Shown: positions 43,684 to 52,804 of the stretch, one piece after another | Numbering within the stretch: the stretch's first letter is position 1 | How the letters are laid out: the number at the start of each line of letters is the position of its first letter | DNA from: Paenibacillus sp. KS-LC4 | Lineage (GTDB): Bacteria > Bacillota > Bacilli > Paenibacillales > Paenibacillaceae | Direction of reading: 5' to 3' | Assembly (NCBI RefSeq): GCF_036894955.1 | Contig: NZ_CP145905.1 | Span: 4,668,501 to 4,732,500 of the forward strand | DNA length: 64,000 bases | The notes under the pieces: generated by a model | Database searches by the model: none | What the model was told of the DNA's origin: nothing | The model's input: the letters and a program-made list of their open reading frames with translations, nothing else | Made by a program: the position numbers and the translations under genes

Positions 43684-43980
43684 ATGATTGAAATTTCCAG
43701 CTATAGCGTGCAATATATTAAAGACCCTTTCGGCATTTTAACCGGAAAACGCTACGAGTTTATCATTGATATTGAAGCAGCCGAGGACGACGATATTTAT
43801 TCGCCTAAAGGGCTTTATGTACGTGCCGTATTTGCCAAAAATGACGAAGAGGCCAAGCTTGTCAAGCACGAAATTATCGAGCGCGAGACCGAGCGCATTT
43901 TGGATTTTGAGCTGGAGGACGAGGAAGAGCAGCTTGTGCTGGCCTTCTGCCTGGAGCATTGGCACGAAGCTGAGGAATAA
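43684..43980 (+). CDS. Small acidic protein of the DUF6509 type
   Basis: A 98-residue, strongly acidic, soluble protein (MIEISSYSVQYIKDPFGILT, then GKRYEFIIDIEAAEDDD...). It resembles a conserved family of unknown function found in Paenibacillus and relatives. The ATG at 43684 has AAAGGATG upstream; the frame is open further to 43531, but the upstream part is unlike the family. No catalytic motif can be seen. It is a single gene followed by a strong hairpin. Confidence 0.7.
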   Translation: MIEISSYSVQYIKDPFGILTGKRYEFIIDIEAAEDDDIYSPKGLYVRAVFAKNDEEAKLVKHEIIERETERILDFELEDEEEQLVLAFCLEHWHEAEE

Positions 43981-43990
43981 AATACTGCCA

Positions 43991-44045
43991 AAAAACAGGG
44001 CTGGCTCGCAAGCATAAACCTCTGCTTGCGAGCCAGCCCTTCGTC
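43991..44045. terminator. Bidirectional terminator between DUF6509 and glutaredoxin genes
   Basis: A perfect 17-bp stem (GGGCTGGCTCGCAAGCA and its complement) with an eight-base loop. On the minus strand it is followed by a T-run (CTGTTTTTTGG), so it ends the long monooxygenase-ABC operon and probably also the plus-strand gene. Confidence 0.88.
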
Positions 44046-44084
44046 TATTATTTCATTTTTGCAGCTTACATGATTTAGGAGCCC

Positions 44085-44354
44085 TTAGCCTGCTACTGGA
44101 GCAGGTGAGATCAGCGCTTTGATTTTCTCCAAATCCCAGTCCGTAACGGCGGTGTAGACGCCGTCGCTGCCGATCTCTACTACTGGCACATGGCGGATGC
44201 CGTATTTAGCTTCAAGAACGTCTCGCAAATAATCTTTGCCTTCAATATCAATATTTTCATAGGGTTGGTTGTTTTGCTCCAAAAATTGTTTAACTGTGCC
44301 ACAATACTGGCAGCCTGTTTTACTCCATACAATGACCTTTTTTGCTGCGGACAT
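44085..44354 (-). CDS. Glutaredoxin-like thiol-disulfide protein
   Basis: An 89-residue thioredoxin-fold protein with the active site C-Q-Y-C (residues 14-17 of MSAAKKVIVWSKTGCQYCGT), the cis-Pro region RHVPVVEIG and a C-terminal helix, close to glutaredoxin/NrdH proteins. The ATG at 44352-44354 has AAGGAGGG seven bases upstream. It follows the ABC ATPase gene by 23 bp and ends the operon. In this setting it may supply electrons for, or reduce products of, the sulfur or flavin chemistry carried out by the monooxygenase (inference). Confidence 0.85.
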   Translation of the reverse strand: MSAAKKVIVWSKTGCQYCGTVKQFLEQNNQPYENIDIEGKDYLRDVLEAKYGIRHVPVVEIGSDGVYTAVTDWDLEKIKALISPAPVAG

Positions 44355-44377
44355 GGTTATACCCTCCTTAATAAATA

Positions 44378-46396
44378 TCAACCTACTACATAGTGGCAAG
44401 CGGCATAATGCTCACTGCCAATGAGCTGCAGTTCGGGCTCCGCCTCCCTGCAGCGATCCGTTGCGACAGGGCAGCGCGTATGGAAACGGCAGCCTGACGG
44501 CGGATTGGCCGGAGAAGGGATTTCTCCTTCAATTGCGCGAAAGGTTCGCGTTCGCCCGGGGCCGGGCTGGGGAATGGAAGCAAGTAATCCTTGCGTATAC
44601 GGATGCGCTGGTCGGAGAAACAGCTCCTCGCTGGGCGCAATTTCGACCAGCTTTCCCAAATACATAACACCGATCCGGTCGGAAATATGTCTGACGATAT
44701 TAAGCCCATGGGCGATAAACAAATAGGTCAGATTCATTTTTTGCTGCAAATGCTGCATGAGATTGACGATCTGCGCCTGAACCGACACATCAAGCGCAGA
44801 TACCGCTTCATCCGCAAGAATAAAGCTTGGATTAAGCGCTATGGCGCGGGCAATGCCAATACGCTGGCGCTGCCCGCCGGAAAATTCATGCGGATAGCGG
44901 CTGTACCAGTCTGCCTTCAGCCCGACTAGCTCCATCAGCTCCTCTACACGCGCTTTTCTTTCCTTGCTGCCAGACTTGTCATGGACGCGCAGCGGCTCGC
45001 CGATAATGTCGCCGATGCGCCAGCGCGGATTAACCGAGCCATATGGGTCCTGAAAAACAATTTGCATATCGCGCCGCGCCTGTCGCAGCTCAGAGCTGCT
45101 TTGCCCGGTCAGCTCCCTGCCCTGAAACTTAACGCTTCCAGCTGTCGCCTGCTCCAATTGCAAAATCACCCGACCAAGCGTCGATTTTCCACTGCCAGAC
45201 TCCCCAACGAGGCCAAAGGTTTCCCCTTTTTTAATGGAGAACGTAACATTGTCCACCGCTCTGACCTGCGGGCCGGAACGATGCAGCAAACCTCTCTGAA
45301 TCGGATAAAATTTACTTAGTCCGCTTACCTCGAATAAATTCTCGCCTTGCAGACCGGCTTCTTGGGGAAGCCTCGTCCAAGACGCTGTTTTAGGAGCATC
45401 TCTCAGCCTTTGTTCCTCGGATTGAACGAGCTGCTCGGCATGCCAGCATGCCGTCAATCGCTTGCCAAGCGCGAGCAGCGGCGGGCTTTCGCTGCGGCAG
45501 CTATCCGTCGCATAAGAGCATCGCGGGTGAAAGCGGCAGCCAGACGGCAGCTCTGACAGGCTCGGAATCGAGCCCTCGATGGAATGAAGCTTGACGCTGC
45601 GGTCGCTGTCCAGCGTCGTAATGGATTGCAGCAGCCCTCTCGTATACGGATGATACGGCTGCCCGAACAGCTCCGCCGCCGTCGCTTGCTCAACAACCTG
45701 CCCGGCATACATGACGATAATGCGATCCGCCATCTCGGCGGCAATGCCCATATCATGGGTCACCAGCAAAATCCCCATATTAAATTCTTCCTTAAGCTCT
45801 TGCAGCAAATGGAGAATTTGCGCTTGGATCGTCACATCCAGAGCCGTCGTCGGCTCATCTGCAATAAGCAGCTCAGGGCCGCAAGCGAGCGCCATTGCAA
45901 TCATAGCCCGCTGCAGCATGCCTCCCGACAGTTCGCCAGGATACTGCTTCATCCGCGCCTCCGGCTCAGGAATACCGACGCGGCGCAGCAAATGGACAGC
46001 CCGCTCCCGTGCCTCACGTTTTTTATCGCGCTTATGGCGCTCGATGACCTCCGTAATTTGACTCCCGATTGTAAAAATCGGATCAAACGCCGCCATCGGC
46101 TCTTGAAAAACCATCGCCATCCGCTTGCCGCGCAGCGCGCTCAGCTCCTTCTCCGGCATCGCTACAAGATCCGCATCGCCAAGCCGCATACTGCCACCGG
46201 CAATAACGCCATTCTCATAGTCGATTAGCCGCATAATGGCTTTGGATGTAATCGTTTTGCCGCTGCCGGACTCCCCAACGAGACATACCGTTTCCCCAGG
46301 CGCAATATGAAGCGAAACGTCTGTAATTGCCCGCAGCATGCCCCGTTTCGTCTTAAAATCAACCGTCAGATGCTCCATTGTGAGCAATTGGCTCAT
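44378..46396 (-). CDS. Fused ABC transporter ATPase, dipeptide/nickel type (DppD-DppF fusion)
   Basis: A 672-residue protein with two complete nucleotide-binding domains. Domain 1: Walker A GESGSGKTIT near residue 40, signature LSGGMLQRAMIA, Walker B LLIADEPT. Domain 2, from about 350: GESGSGKSTL, FSGGQRQRIGIA, FILADEAV. Each ends in the oligopeptide-type C-terminal Cys motif (SGCRFHPRCSYATDSC and SGCRFHTRCPVATDRC). It powers uptake through the two permeases upstream. Such one-chain fusions occur in glutathione and related importers. AAGGAGG precedes the ATG. Confidence 0.92.
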   Translation of the reverse strand: MSQLLTMEHLTVDFKTKRGMLRAITDVSLHIAPGETVCLVGESGSGKTITSKAIMRLIDYENGVIAGGSMRLGDADLVAMPEKELSALRGKRMAMVFQEPMAAFDPIFTIGSQITEVIERHKRDKKREARERAVHLLRRVGIPEPEARMKQYPGELSGGMLQRAMIAMALACGPELLIADEPTTALDVTIQAQILHLLQELKEEFNMGILLVTHDMGIAAEMADRIIVMYAGQVVEQATAAELFGQPYHPYTRGLLQSITTLDSDRSVKLHSIEGSIPSLSELPSGCRFHPRCSYATDSCRSESPPLLALGKRLTACWHAEQLVQSEEQRLRDAPKTASWTRLPQEAGLQGENLFEVSGLSKFYPIQRGLLHRSGPQVRAVDNVTFSIKKGETFGLVGESGSGKSTLGRVILQLEQATAGSVKFQGRELTGQSSSELRQARRDMQIVFQDPYGSVNPRWRIGDIIGEPLRVHDKSGSKERKARVEELMELVGLKADWYSRYPHEFSGGQRQRIGIARAIALNPSFILADEAVSALDVSVQAQIVNLMQHLQQKMNLTYLFIAHGLNIVRHISDRIGVMYLGKLVEIAPSEELFLRPAHPYTQGLLASIPQPGPGRTRTFRAIEGEIPSPANPPSGCRFHTRCPVATDRCREAEPELQLIGSEHYAACHYVVG

Positions 46397-46442
46397 TTAC
46401 GCTTCCTCCTTCCGCCTAGCAGGCACGGCGTTCTAGGCTGTC

Positions 46443-47339
46443 TTATAATCTGCTTTGCTTCGGATCTAATTGATCGCGAACCTTGTCACCCAGTATGTTA
46501 ATGGAGAGAACAAACAGCGTGATGGCAAGACCTGGGAAGGTGCAAATCCACCAGGCTACGGTCAAATAGCCGCGGCCTTGGGAGAGCAGCGCTCCCCAGT
46601 CTGGAATTTCCTTTATCGTGCCAAGCCCTAAAAAGTTGAGGCCTGCTCCGGTCAAAATCGCCGTGCCAATACCGATTGCCGCCATGACAAACATGGGGGA
46701 TAAAGAATTCGGCAGCACATGCCGCACAAAGATTGATAAACTCGAAGCGCCAATAGAGCGGGAGGCGGTAATGAAAGGCCGACCTTTTATACTCATGATT
46801 TGCCCGCGCATTACACGCGCGTATCCGGGTATTGAGGCTGCCGCTACAGCAAGCACGACATTCATCAGGCTTGGCCCAAGTGCCGCTGCAATTGCCAGCG
46901 CGAGCAGCACGCCCGGAATCGTCATCAGCACGTCAATCAGCCGCATAAATACAGCATCTACCACACCGCCAATATAACCCGCTATCGCTCCAATCGCTCC
47001 GCCCGTCACGCAGCCGACAAGCACCGATATGAAGCCGATCAGCAAGGAATCCCGGCTGCCATGCACGACAACACTAAATACGTCACGTCCAAAATAATCC
47101 GTCCCGAACACATGCTCAAGACTCGGCGGCTGCATAATTTGCTCCGCATCCATTAATGTAGGCGAATAGGGAGCAATCAAGCTCGGAAATAATGCACAGC
47201 TAATAATAAACAACACGATAACCGCTGCCGCATAAATCAGCAGGTCCGTAGCCGTCAGCCTTATTTTTTTGCGAGTTTTCGCAGCACCATCTACCCTGCT
47301 TCCTTGCCAAATTTGCTTGCCAATGACGGCTTGCTTCAT
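46443..47339 (-). CDS. ABC transporter permease, DppC type
   Basis: A 298-residue inner-membrane permease of the peptide/opine/nickel family. It has an N-terminal helix followed by the periplasmic loop (PSLIAPYSPTLMDAEQIMQPPSLEHVFGTDYFGRDVFSVVVHGSR) and five further helices with the EAA-type loop near ITASRSIGASSLSIFVRHVLPNSL. With the DppB-type protein it forms the channel. The spacing to its upstream partner is 29 bp. The substrate cannot be read off. Confidence 0.9.
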   Translation of the reverse strand: MKQAVIGKQIWQGSRVDGAAKTRKKIRLTATDLLIYAAAVIVLFIISCALFPSLIAPYSPTLMDAEQIMQPPSLEHVFGTDYFGRDVFSVVVHGSRDSLLIGFISVLVGCVTGGAIGAIAGYIGGVVDAVFMRLIDVLMTIPGVLLALAIAAALGPSLMNVVLAVAAASIPGYARVMRGQIMSIKGRPFITASRSIGASSLSIFVRHVLPNSLSPMFVMAAIGIGTAILTGAGLNFLGLGTIKEIPDWGALLSQGRGYLTVAWWICTFPGLAITLFVLSINILGDKVRDQLDPKQSRL

Positions 47340-47368
47340 TTGAATTCTTTGCCCCCTTTCTACCTGCG

Positions 47369-48295
47369 CTACCCGGTACGCCTTACGCGCGGATCAATTA
47401 ACGTATAGGAAATGTCCACAAGCAAATTCACAACAATGTACACAATCGCCGAGAAAAAAATAACGCCTTGCACGACCGGCAAATCCTTCGCCATAATCGC
47501 ATCAGCAATAATTCGTCCAATGCCTTGGCGCGAAAACACCGTCTCAATGACTACCGTCCCCGCCATTAAATCACCAATAATGACGCCAACCATTGTCAAT
47601 GCTGGTATCAGCGCATTTCGCAGCGCATGCTTATACATGATGAACCTCCCCGGCAATCCCTTTGCACGAAGCGTGACGATAAACGGCTCATTAATGACCT
47701 CAAGCATGCTATTGCGAACCATCCGCACGATAAAGCCTGAGCCAACAAAGCCGAGTGTAATGGCCGGCAGCACCAGCGTGCTGAAGCCATCCGAGCCCAT
47801 TGCTGGAAACCAGCCGAGCTGTACCGAGAAAATCAGAATCAGCAAAATGCCCGACCAGAATGTCGGCATCGAAATGCCGAACAAGCCTACTATTCGCGCG
47901 ACAATGTCAATCCAGCGATTGCGGTGAATCGCCGACAGCACGCCTAGCGTGACGCCGATAACAACGGCAATGAGTGAGCTTAACACCGTCAAAGCGAGCG
48001 TCGCAGGAAAATGCTCAACGATTTTCGGCAATACCGGCTCCGAATTAACGATTGATTTGCCAAAGTTGCCTTGAAGCACATGTAGAAAATATTCCCCAAA
48101 CCGCTCATAGAACGGCTGGTTCAGCCCAAGCTGCTCCCGCAAATTGGCAATCATCTCTGGAGTGGCAGAGGATGGATCAAGAATAAGGAGCGCAGGGTCG
48201 CCGGGCAGCACATTGACGATACAAAAGACGAGCACCATCGTGCCGACCAGCACGAGCAAGGACGTATAAAGCCGAACGCTTACCACTTTTAACAT
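47369..48295 (-). CDS. ABC transporter permease, DppB type
   Basis: A 308-residue permease with the typical DppB beginning (RLYTSLLVLVGTMVLVFCIVNVLPGDPALLILDPSSATPE, then LREQLGLNQPFYERF), six helices and an EAA loop (VTLRAKGLPGRFIMYKHALRNALIP). GGAG lies seven bases before the ATG. It is encoded between the binding protein and the DppC-type permease. Confidence 0.92.
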   Translation of the reverse strand: MLKVVSVRLYTSLLVLVGTMVLVFCIVNVLPGDPALLILDPSSATPEMIANLREQLGLNQPFYERFGEYFLHVLQGNFGKSIVNSEPVLPKIVEHFPATLALTVLSSLIAVVIGVTLGVLSAIHRNRWIDIVARIVGLFGISMPTFWSGILLILIFSVQLGWFPAMGSDGFSTLVLPAITLGFVGSGFIVRMVRNSMLEVINEPFIVTLRAKGLPGRFIMYKHALRNALIPALTMVGVIIGDLMAGTVVIETVFSRQGIGRIIADAIMAKDLPVVQGVIFFSAIVYIVVNLLVDISYTLIDPRVRRTG

Positions 48296-48343
48296 ACTGC
48301 TTCTCCGCCCCTTTCCAGCCTTTACACTTAAAACACGGTATGT

Positions 48344-50023
48344 TTACTCGGCTATATACACATCATTAAAGATCGGATAGCCCAATGAGTCAAAAGCTAA
48401 GCCTTGCACCTTTTTCGAGGCGGCTACTGTATAAGGGAATACATAAATCGGGATAATGACGGCCTTGTTAATAATGAGCTGCTGTGCTTCCTTATAGATC
48501 GCTTCGCGCTTCGTTTGATCCTGCTCCGTTGCCCCATCCTCAAGCAGCTTATCGAGCTCGGGATCGGATAAATTCGGCAGGTTTTGGCGTGCCCCCGGCG
48601 CTGTTGTGTGATAGATGGAATAAAGCGCGTTAGGATCAGAGTTCACCTGACTATTGCCATACAGATCATAGTTATTATTCGCATAAACAACAGTTGCGAC
48701 ATCCTTCGTAATTTCCACGTCTACCTGAATGCCCAGCGGCTTCAGCTGCTGCACGATTGCCGCAATATCATTGCGCTTCTCGCGGTTCGGCGAGCCATCC
48801 ACATAATGAAGCGTCAGCTTCTTGCCGTCCTTTTCCCGGATGCCATCTGCTCCGGCTTTCCAGCCCAACTCGTCAAGCAGTTGCTTCGCCTTCTCAATAT
48901 CCGGCTTTACGCTGCCTTCAAGCGAAGCGTCATAACCGAAAATACCCGGTGATAGCGGCGACCACGCTTGCTCATACGTGCCTAGATACAGCGTTTTGAC
49001 GATTGCCTCGACATTAATGCCAAGCTGCAGCGCCTGCCGAGCCTTTAGCTCATTCCATGGTGCTCTGCTTTGATTGATAAACAGCGTATACGGCAGACCA
49101 ACGGTGTTCGCTTGGTATAGCTGGCTGTTTGCATCGTTTTTCAAGGAGAGAATATTTTGCGGCGGTACGGTCTCAGCAGCAAGCACCTGCCCGCTTTGGA
49201 CGCTGCCGATCCGCGTAGCCTCCTCTGGCACAATTTTGAAAATGATTTTATCCAAATTTGGCGCGCCTTGCTGGCCGACCGTTTCCGGCGCCCATTTATA
49301 ATCGGGGTTTTTCTCCACGACGATTTCCGAATTTTCATCCCATTTCACAAATTTGAAGGGCCCTGTTCCGACCGGATGCTTGGTGAATTGATCCCCGTCC
49401 TTCTTCGCCGCTGTCGGCGACACGATGCTGAGCAGCGCCTGGCTTACATTGCCCAAGAACGCCTGTGATGGCTCGGATAAGTTCAATTTGACCGTATATT
49501 CATCAATAACCTCCGACGATTCATAAGGTCGAACGAGCGCTAAAGCATTAGCAGCTTTCGTCTCCGGGTCAATAATCCGGTCAAAATTATATTTCACTGC
49601 TTCGGCGTTAAAAGGAGTGCCGTCCTGAAACTTAACGTCCTGACGGAGCTTAAACGTATACGATTTTCCATCCTCCGAAATCGACCATTCCGTTGCTAGC
49701 CAAGGCTTGATCTCTCCGCCTGGAAGCTGGACGACCAGCGTGTCATAAAGCGTCCGAATGACCCGGACAGCGACGGCAAGGCCGCTGCGATGCGGATCAA
49801 GCTGGTCGGGCGAGGTGGCGAGCGCATAGCTTAGCTCGCCGCCTTGAGCAGGTGCGCTGCTCTGCTCGGCAGAAGCCGCAGGTGCAGCGCTAGAGCTACT
49901 CCCCGCCGCATTCGTGCTGCTCTTGCCCCCGCCTCCGCTGCATCCTGCCAGAACAAGAGTAACGGCTAGGGAGAGACTGACCATTTTCATCCAAACGGCT
50001 GGCTTGCTGTATGCTTTGCTCAT
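48344..50023 (-). CDS. ABC transporter substrate-binding lipoprotein, SBP_bac_5 family
   Basis: A 559-residue lipoprotein. The signal peptide ends in the lipobox LVLAGC, followed by a Gly/Ser/Ala-rich spacer of about 45 residues. The family 5 binding-protein fold follows (TSPDQLDPHRSGLAVAVRVIRTLYDTLV, TEWSISEDGKSYTFKLRQDVKFQDGTPFNAEAVKYNFDRI). The family binds peptides, nickel, opines or other organic ligands. The ATG at 50021-50023 is used, as AGGAAGG lies nine bases before it and abuts the earlier GTG. It follows the monooxygenase gene by 14 bp, so the ligand is probably that enzyme's substrate. Confidence 0.92.
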   Translation of the reverse strand: MSKAYSKPAVWMKMVSLSLAVTLVLAGCSGGGGKSSTNAAGSSSSAAPAASAEQSSAPAQGGELSYALATSPDQLDPHRSGLAVAVRVIRTLYDTLVVQLPGGEIKPWLATEWSISEDGKSYTFKLRQDVKFQDGTPFNAEAVKYNFDRIIDPETKAANALALVRPYESSEVIDEYTVKLNLSEPSQAFLGNVSQALLSIVSPTAAKKDGDQFTKHPVGTGPFKFVKWDENSEIVVEKNPDYKWAPETVGQQGAPNLDKIIFKIVPEEATRIGSVQSGQVLAAETVPPQNILSLKNDANSQLYQANTVGLPYTLFINQSRAPWNELKARQALQLGINVEAIVKTLYLGTYEQAWSPLSPGIFGYDASLEGSVKPDIEKAKQLLDELGWKAGADGIREKDGKKLTLHYVDGSPNREKRNDIAAIVQQLKPLGIQVDVEITKDVATVVYANNNYDLYGNSQVNSDPNALYSIYHTTAPGARQNLPNLSDPELDKLLEDGATEQDQTKREAIYKEAQQLIINKAVIIPIYVFPYTVAASKKVQGLAFDSLGYPIFNDVYIAE

Positions 50024-50037
50024 ATCCCTCACCCTTC

Positions 50038-51375
50038 CTATACGGTCGTCACCTTGGCTTTGGCATAACGGTTTTCCGGCACAGGCACGCCGAGATGTCC
50101 GCGCAGCGTATCATGCTCGTATTCCTCGCGGAACAAGCCGCGCTCCTGCAAGATCGGTACAACCTGATCGACAAATTCCGTAAGGCCCGCCGGGGTAGCT
50201 GATCCAATAATAAAGCCGTCTACCGCCCCCTGTTCGAACCATTGCTGAATTTGATCTGCTACCTTCTCAGGCGTGCCGATGAATGTCGGCCTAGGCGTTG
50301 TTTCTTGAAGCGCCACCTGCCGAAGCGTCAAGCCGCCTTCCTTCGCCTGCCGCTTAATGCGGTCCGTCGTGCTGCGGAAGCTGTTTTGCCCAATTTCACC
50401 GAGCTCAGGGAACGGTTCATCGAGCGCATATTGCGAAAAGTCATGATGGTCGAAATATCGGCCCAAATAGTCAAGCGCCTTCTCGATATTCACAAGCTGC
50501 GCCAGCTCCTGATATTTGCGTTCTGCTTCCTCATCCGTCGCCCCGAGAATGGGCCCAATGCCTGGCAAAATTGCAATATCCTCCGTAGAGCGCCCATGCG
50601 CAGCAGCACGTCCCTTCACATCGTCATAAAACTGCTTGCCCTGCTCAACTGATTCAAAATGAGCAAATACTGCATCCGCTACTTTAGAAGCAAAGTTTTT
50701 GCCATCCTCAGACGAACCCGCTTGAAAAATAACCGGATGCCCCTGCTTGGATCTGGCAATGTTCAGCGGCCCCTGCACGGAGAAAAACTCACCATTATGA
50801 TTCAAGGTGTGCAGCTTTTTCGGGTCAAAAAACTGCCCGCTTTCTTTATCGCGAACAAAAGCGTCATCCTCCCACGAATCCCACAGCCCCCGCGTTACCT
50901 CCAAATATTCATTCGCAATCCGGTAGCGTGTCGGATGGTCGGGATGCTCGGTTTTGCCAAAGTTTTTCGCAGAGCCTTCAAGCGGCGAGGTTACGATGTT
51001 CCAGCCTGCACGGCCTCCGCTAATATGATCAAGCGAGCTGAATTGTCTCGCTACCGTGAAAGGCTCGCTATAGGAGGTTGAAAGTGTGCCGACTAGGCCA
51101 ATCTTCGAGGTAACCGCACCAAGCGCAGATAAAATAGTCAATGGCTCAAAGCGGTTTAAAAAATGAGGAATAGATTTTTCATTTATATATAAGCCATCGG
51201 CAATGAACACAAAATCAAATTTTCCAGCCTCCGCCTTCTGTGCCTGCTGCTTGTAAAATTCAAGACTAACACTTGCATCAGGCTGTGCGTCTGGATGTCT
51301 CCATCCAGCAATATTCCCGCCTACTCCGTGTATAATAGCGCCTAGCTTCAATTGTCTCTTTTTAGTTGTTGTCAA
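50038..51375 (-). CDS. FMN-dependent monooxygenase of the NtaA/SnaA/DszA (LLM class) family
   Basis: A 445-residue bacterial-luciferase-fold enzyme. Typical segments are HGVGGNIAGWRHPDA, GKFDFVFIADGL, FEPLTILSALGAVTSKIGLVGTLSTSYSEPFTVARQFSSLDHISGGRAGWNIVTS and HPVIFQAGSSEDGK. The family oxidises sulfur compounds (dibenzothiophene sulfone, dimethyl sulfide), aminopolycarboxylates and similar molecules, using FMNH2 from a separate reductase, which is not in the window. The TTG at 51373-51375 is the best start, seven bases after AGGAGGG; an upstream in-frame GTG (51402) would place that site inside the gene. It is the first gene of a six-gene operon with an importer. Confidence 0.9.
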   Translation of the reverse strand: MTTTKKRQLKLGAIIHGVGGNIAGWRHPDAQPDASVSLEFYKQQAQKAEAGKFDFVFIADGLYINEKSIPHFLNRFEPLTILSALGAVTSKIGLVGTLSTSYSEPFTVARQFSSLDHISGGRAGWNIVTSPLEGSAKNFGKTEHPDHPTRYRIANEYLEVTRGLWDSWEDDAFVRDKESGQFFDPKKLHTLNHNGEFFSVQGPLNIARSKQGHPVIFQAGSSEDGKNFASKVADAVFAHFESVEQGKQFYDDVKGRAAAHGRSTEDIAILPGIGPILGATDEEAERKYQELAQLVNIEKALDYLGRYFDHHDFSQYALDEPFPELGEIGQNSFRSTTDRIKRQAKEGGLTLRQVALQETTPRPTFIGTPEKVADQIQQWFEQGAVDGFIIGSATPAGLTEFVDQVVPILQERGLFREEYEHDTLRGHLGVPVPENRYAKAKVTTV

Positions 51376-51632
51376 GATTGTTCCCTCCTGTTGGTTGTTC
51401 ACTTTTAATTTTTATTATTCCTAGTGGTTTTGTCGTGTTTAATAATGATTGAAACGAGTTTACCATCGTTTGACGAATAAAAGCCAATAGAGCTTTTCTA
51501 TTTCGGCATTAAAAAAATCAATGATCAGTTGTCCAGCCCATGCTGAACGGCTGAACTGACTTTTGTCCCAAGCATTTACTGCTGTTTGTCCATTGAACGC
51601 GAGCAGCCCCTACATTATGATAAACCATATTC

Positions 51633-51651
51633 GATAATGATTATCATTGTC
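51633..51651 (+). promoter_or_regulatory. Fur box upstream of the siderophore-binding lipoprotein gene
   Basis: GATAATGATTATCATTGTC matches 17 of 19 bases of the Fur consensus GATAATGATAATCATTATC and lies 30 bp before the start codon. The next gene being an iron-siderophore binding protein makes iron repression very likely. Confidence 0.88.
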
Positions 51652-51680
51652 TAAAGAGATAATAAAATGGGGGTACAAAA

Positions 51681-52676
51681 GTGAAATCAACTAAACATTT
51701 AATTATGTCAACCGCGAGTCTTACTCTAATGATAGGCATGCTGCTGTCTGCATGTGGAGCCAATCCATCGATTATTGAAAGTCCTGCTGCCAGCTCTGCC
51801 TCATCCGTTCAGCCAAGCACAGAAGCAGATGCTGCTGCGCAAACACGCACCTATACGGACTCGAAGGGCCATACAGTTGAAATTCCAGTCGAAGCTAAGC
51901 GCATCATCTATACAGGGAGCGATATCGGCGACATCCTGGCACTCGGTATAAAGCCTGTCGGTGCAGCGCTGGGCATTATTAAGGATCAGGTCGCATTCCC
52001 GGAGCTGCTGGATGGCATAGAGGATGTTGGCGATTTGCTTGGCGATGCCGAGAAAATAACGGCGCTTGATCCCGATTTGATTTTGCTCGACAGCGGCGGT
52101 ACTTATTATGAGGAGGGCGCTTTTGACACCTTGTCCAAAATTGCTCCAACGCTCACTTATGATCGCCTCGATACGAACGAGCGACTGCGCATGCTTGGCG
52201 ATATTGTAGGGAAAGAGCAGCAGGCGGAGGAATGGATTGCCTCCTATGATGCAAAGGCTAAAGAGGTTGCAGCCAAGCTTAATATCCAAACAGGAGAAAG
52301 CGCATCCGTATTCCTTCTCCTTGGTAAAGATTTCTATGTCATGGGCGACAAGAGCTTTGCAGCAACGCTGTACCATACGCTTGGCTATAAGCCAACAGAG
52401 GAAATACAGAAAAATTTAATTGATGCAAATGAACAATTTTCCAACATTTCGAGTGAGCTGCTGCCCGATTTTGCCGGAGACTGGCTGTTCGTCCTGACGG
52501 ATGAAGACGATGCGGAGCGATCGGCGGCTGACTCCTACGCCCAAAGCGCCATTTGGAAGTCCATTCCCGCAGTGAAAAATGGTCAAGTCATCTATTTACC
52601 GACGAAATGGAATTTCTCTGATCCTATAACAATGGAGCGCCTGCTTGATCAACTGCCTGCCATTATGAATAAATAA
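51681..52676 (+). CDS. Iron-siderophore ABC transporter substrate-binding lipoprotein
   Basis: A 331-residue lipoprotein with lipobox LLSAC at residues 22-26, a Ser/Ala-rich spacer and a class III (FecB/FhuD-type) binding fold: TYTDSKGHTVEIPVEAKRIIYTG, DIGDILALGIKPVGA, then ITALDPDLILLDSGG. It captures ferric siderophores at the outer face of the membrane. The start is GTG with GGGGGT upstream, and a Fur box precedes it. No FecCD-type permease or ATPase gene is adjacent, so it must use a channel encoded elsewhere. Its sequence is close to the C-terminal domain of the regulator encoded next. Confidence 0.92.
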   Translation: MKSTKHLIMSTASLTLMIGMLLSACGANPSIIESPAASSASSVQPSTEADAAAQTRTYTDSKGHTVEIPVEAKRIIYTGSDIGDILALGIKPVGAALGIIKDQVAFPELLDGIEDVGDLLGDAEKITALDPDLILLDSGGTYYEEGAFDTLSKIAPTLTYDRLDTNERLRMLGDIVGKEQQAEEWIASYDAKAKEVAAKLNIQTGESASVFLLLGKDFYVMGDKSFAATLYHTLGYKPTEEIQKNLIDANEQFSNISSELLPDFAGDWLFVLTDEDDAERSAADSYAQSAIWKSIPAVKNGQVIYLPTKWNFSDPITMERLLDQLPAIMNK

Positions 52677-52712
52677 GCTTTGCTGTCTGCTAGACAGGTG
52701 GCTGGCAACAGC

Positions 52713-52748
52713 AAAAAGCTTTTCAACATTCGGTTGAAAAGCTTTTTT
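52713..52748 (+). terminator. Terminator of the siderophore-binding protein gene
   Basis: A 15-bp perfect stem (AAAAAGCTTTTCAAC and its complement) with a five-base loop, ending in a T-run, 37 bp after the stop codon. Confidence 0.9.
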
Positions 52749-52804
52749 ATTTTATATACAATTAGCATCATATTGATAAAGGTTCTCACAAGGAGTCGAT
52801 CATA

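Noticed and set aside
51403..51632. Possible riboswitch or T-box before the monooxygenase operon
   Set aside because: No conserved S-box, T-box or other leader motif and no terminator-antiterminator pair could be seen; only the Fur box on the other side is supported.
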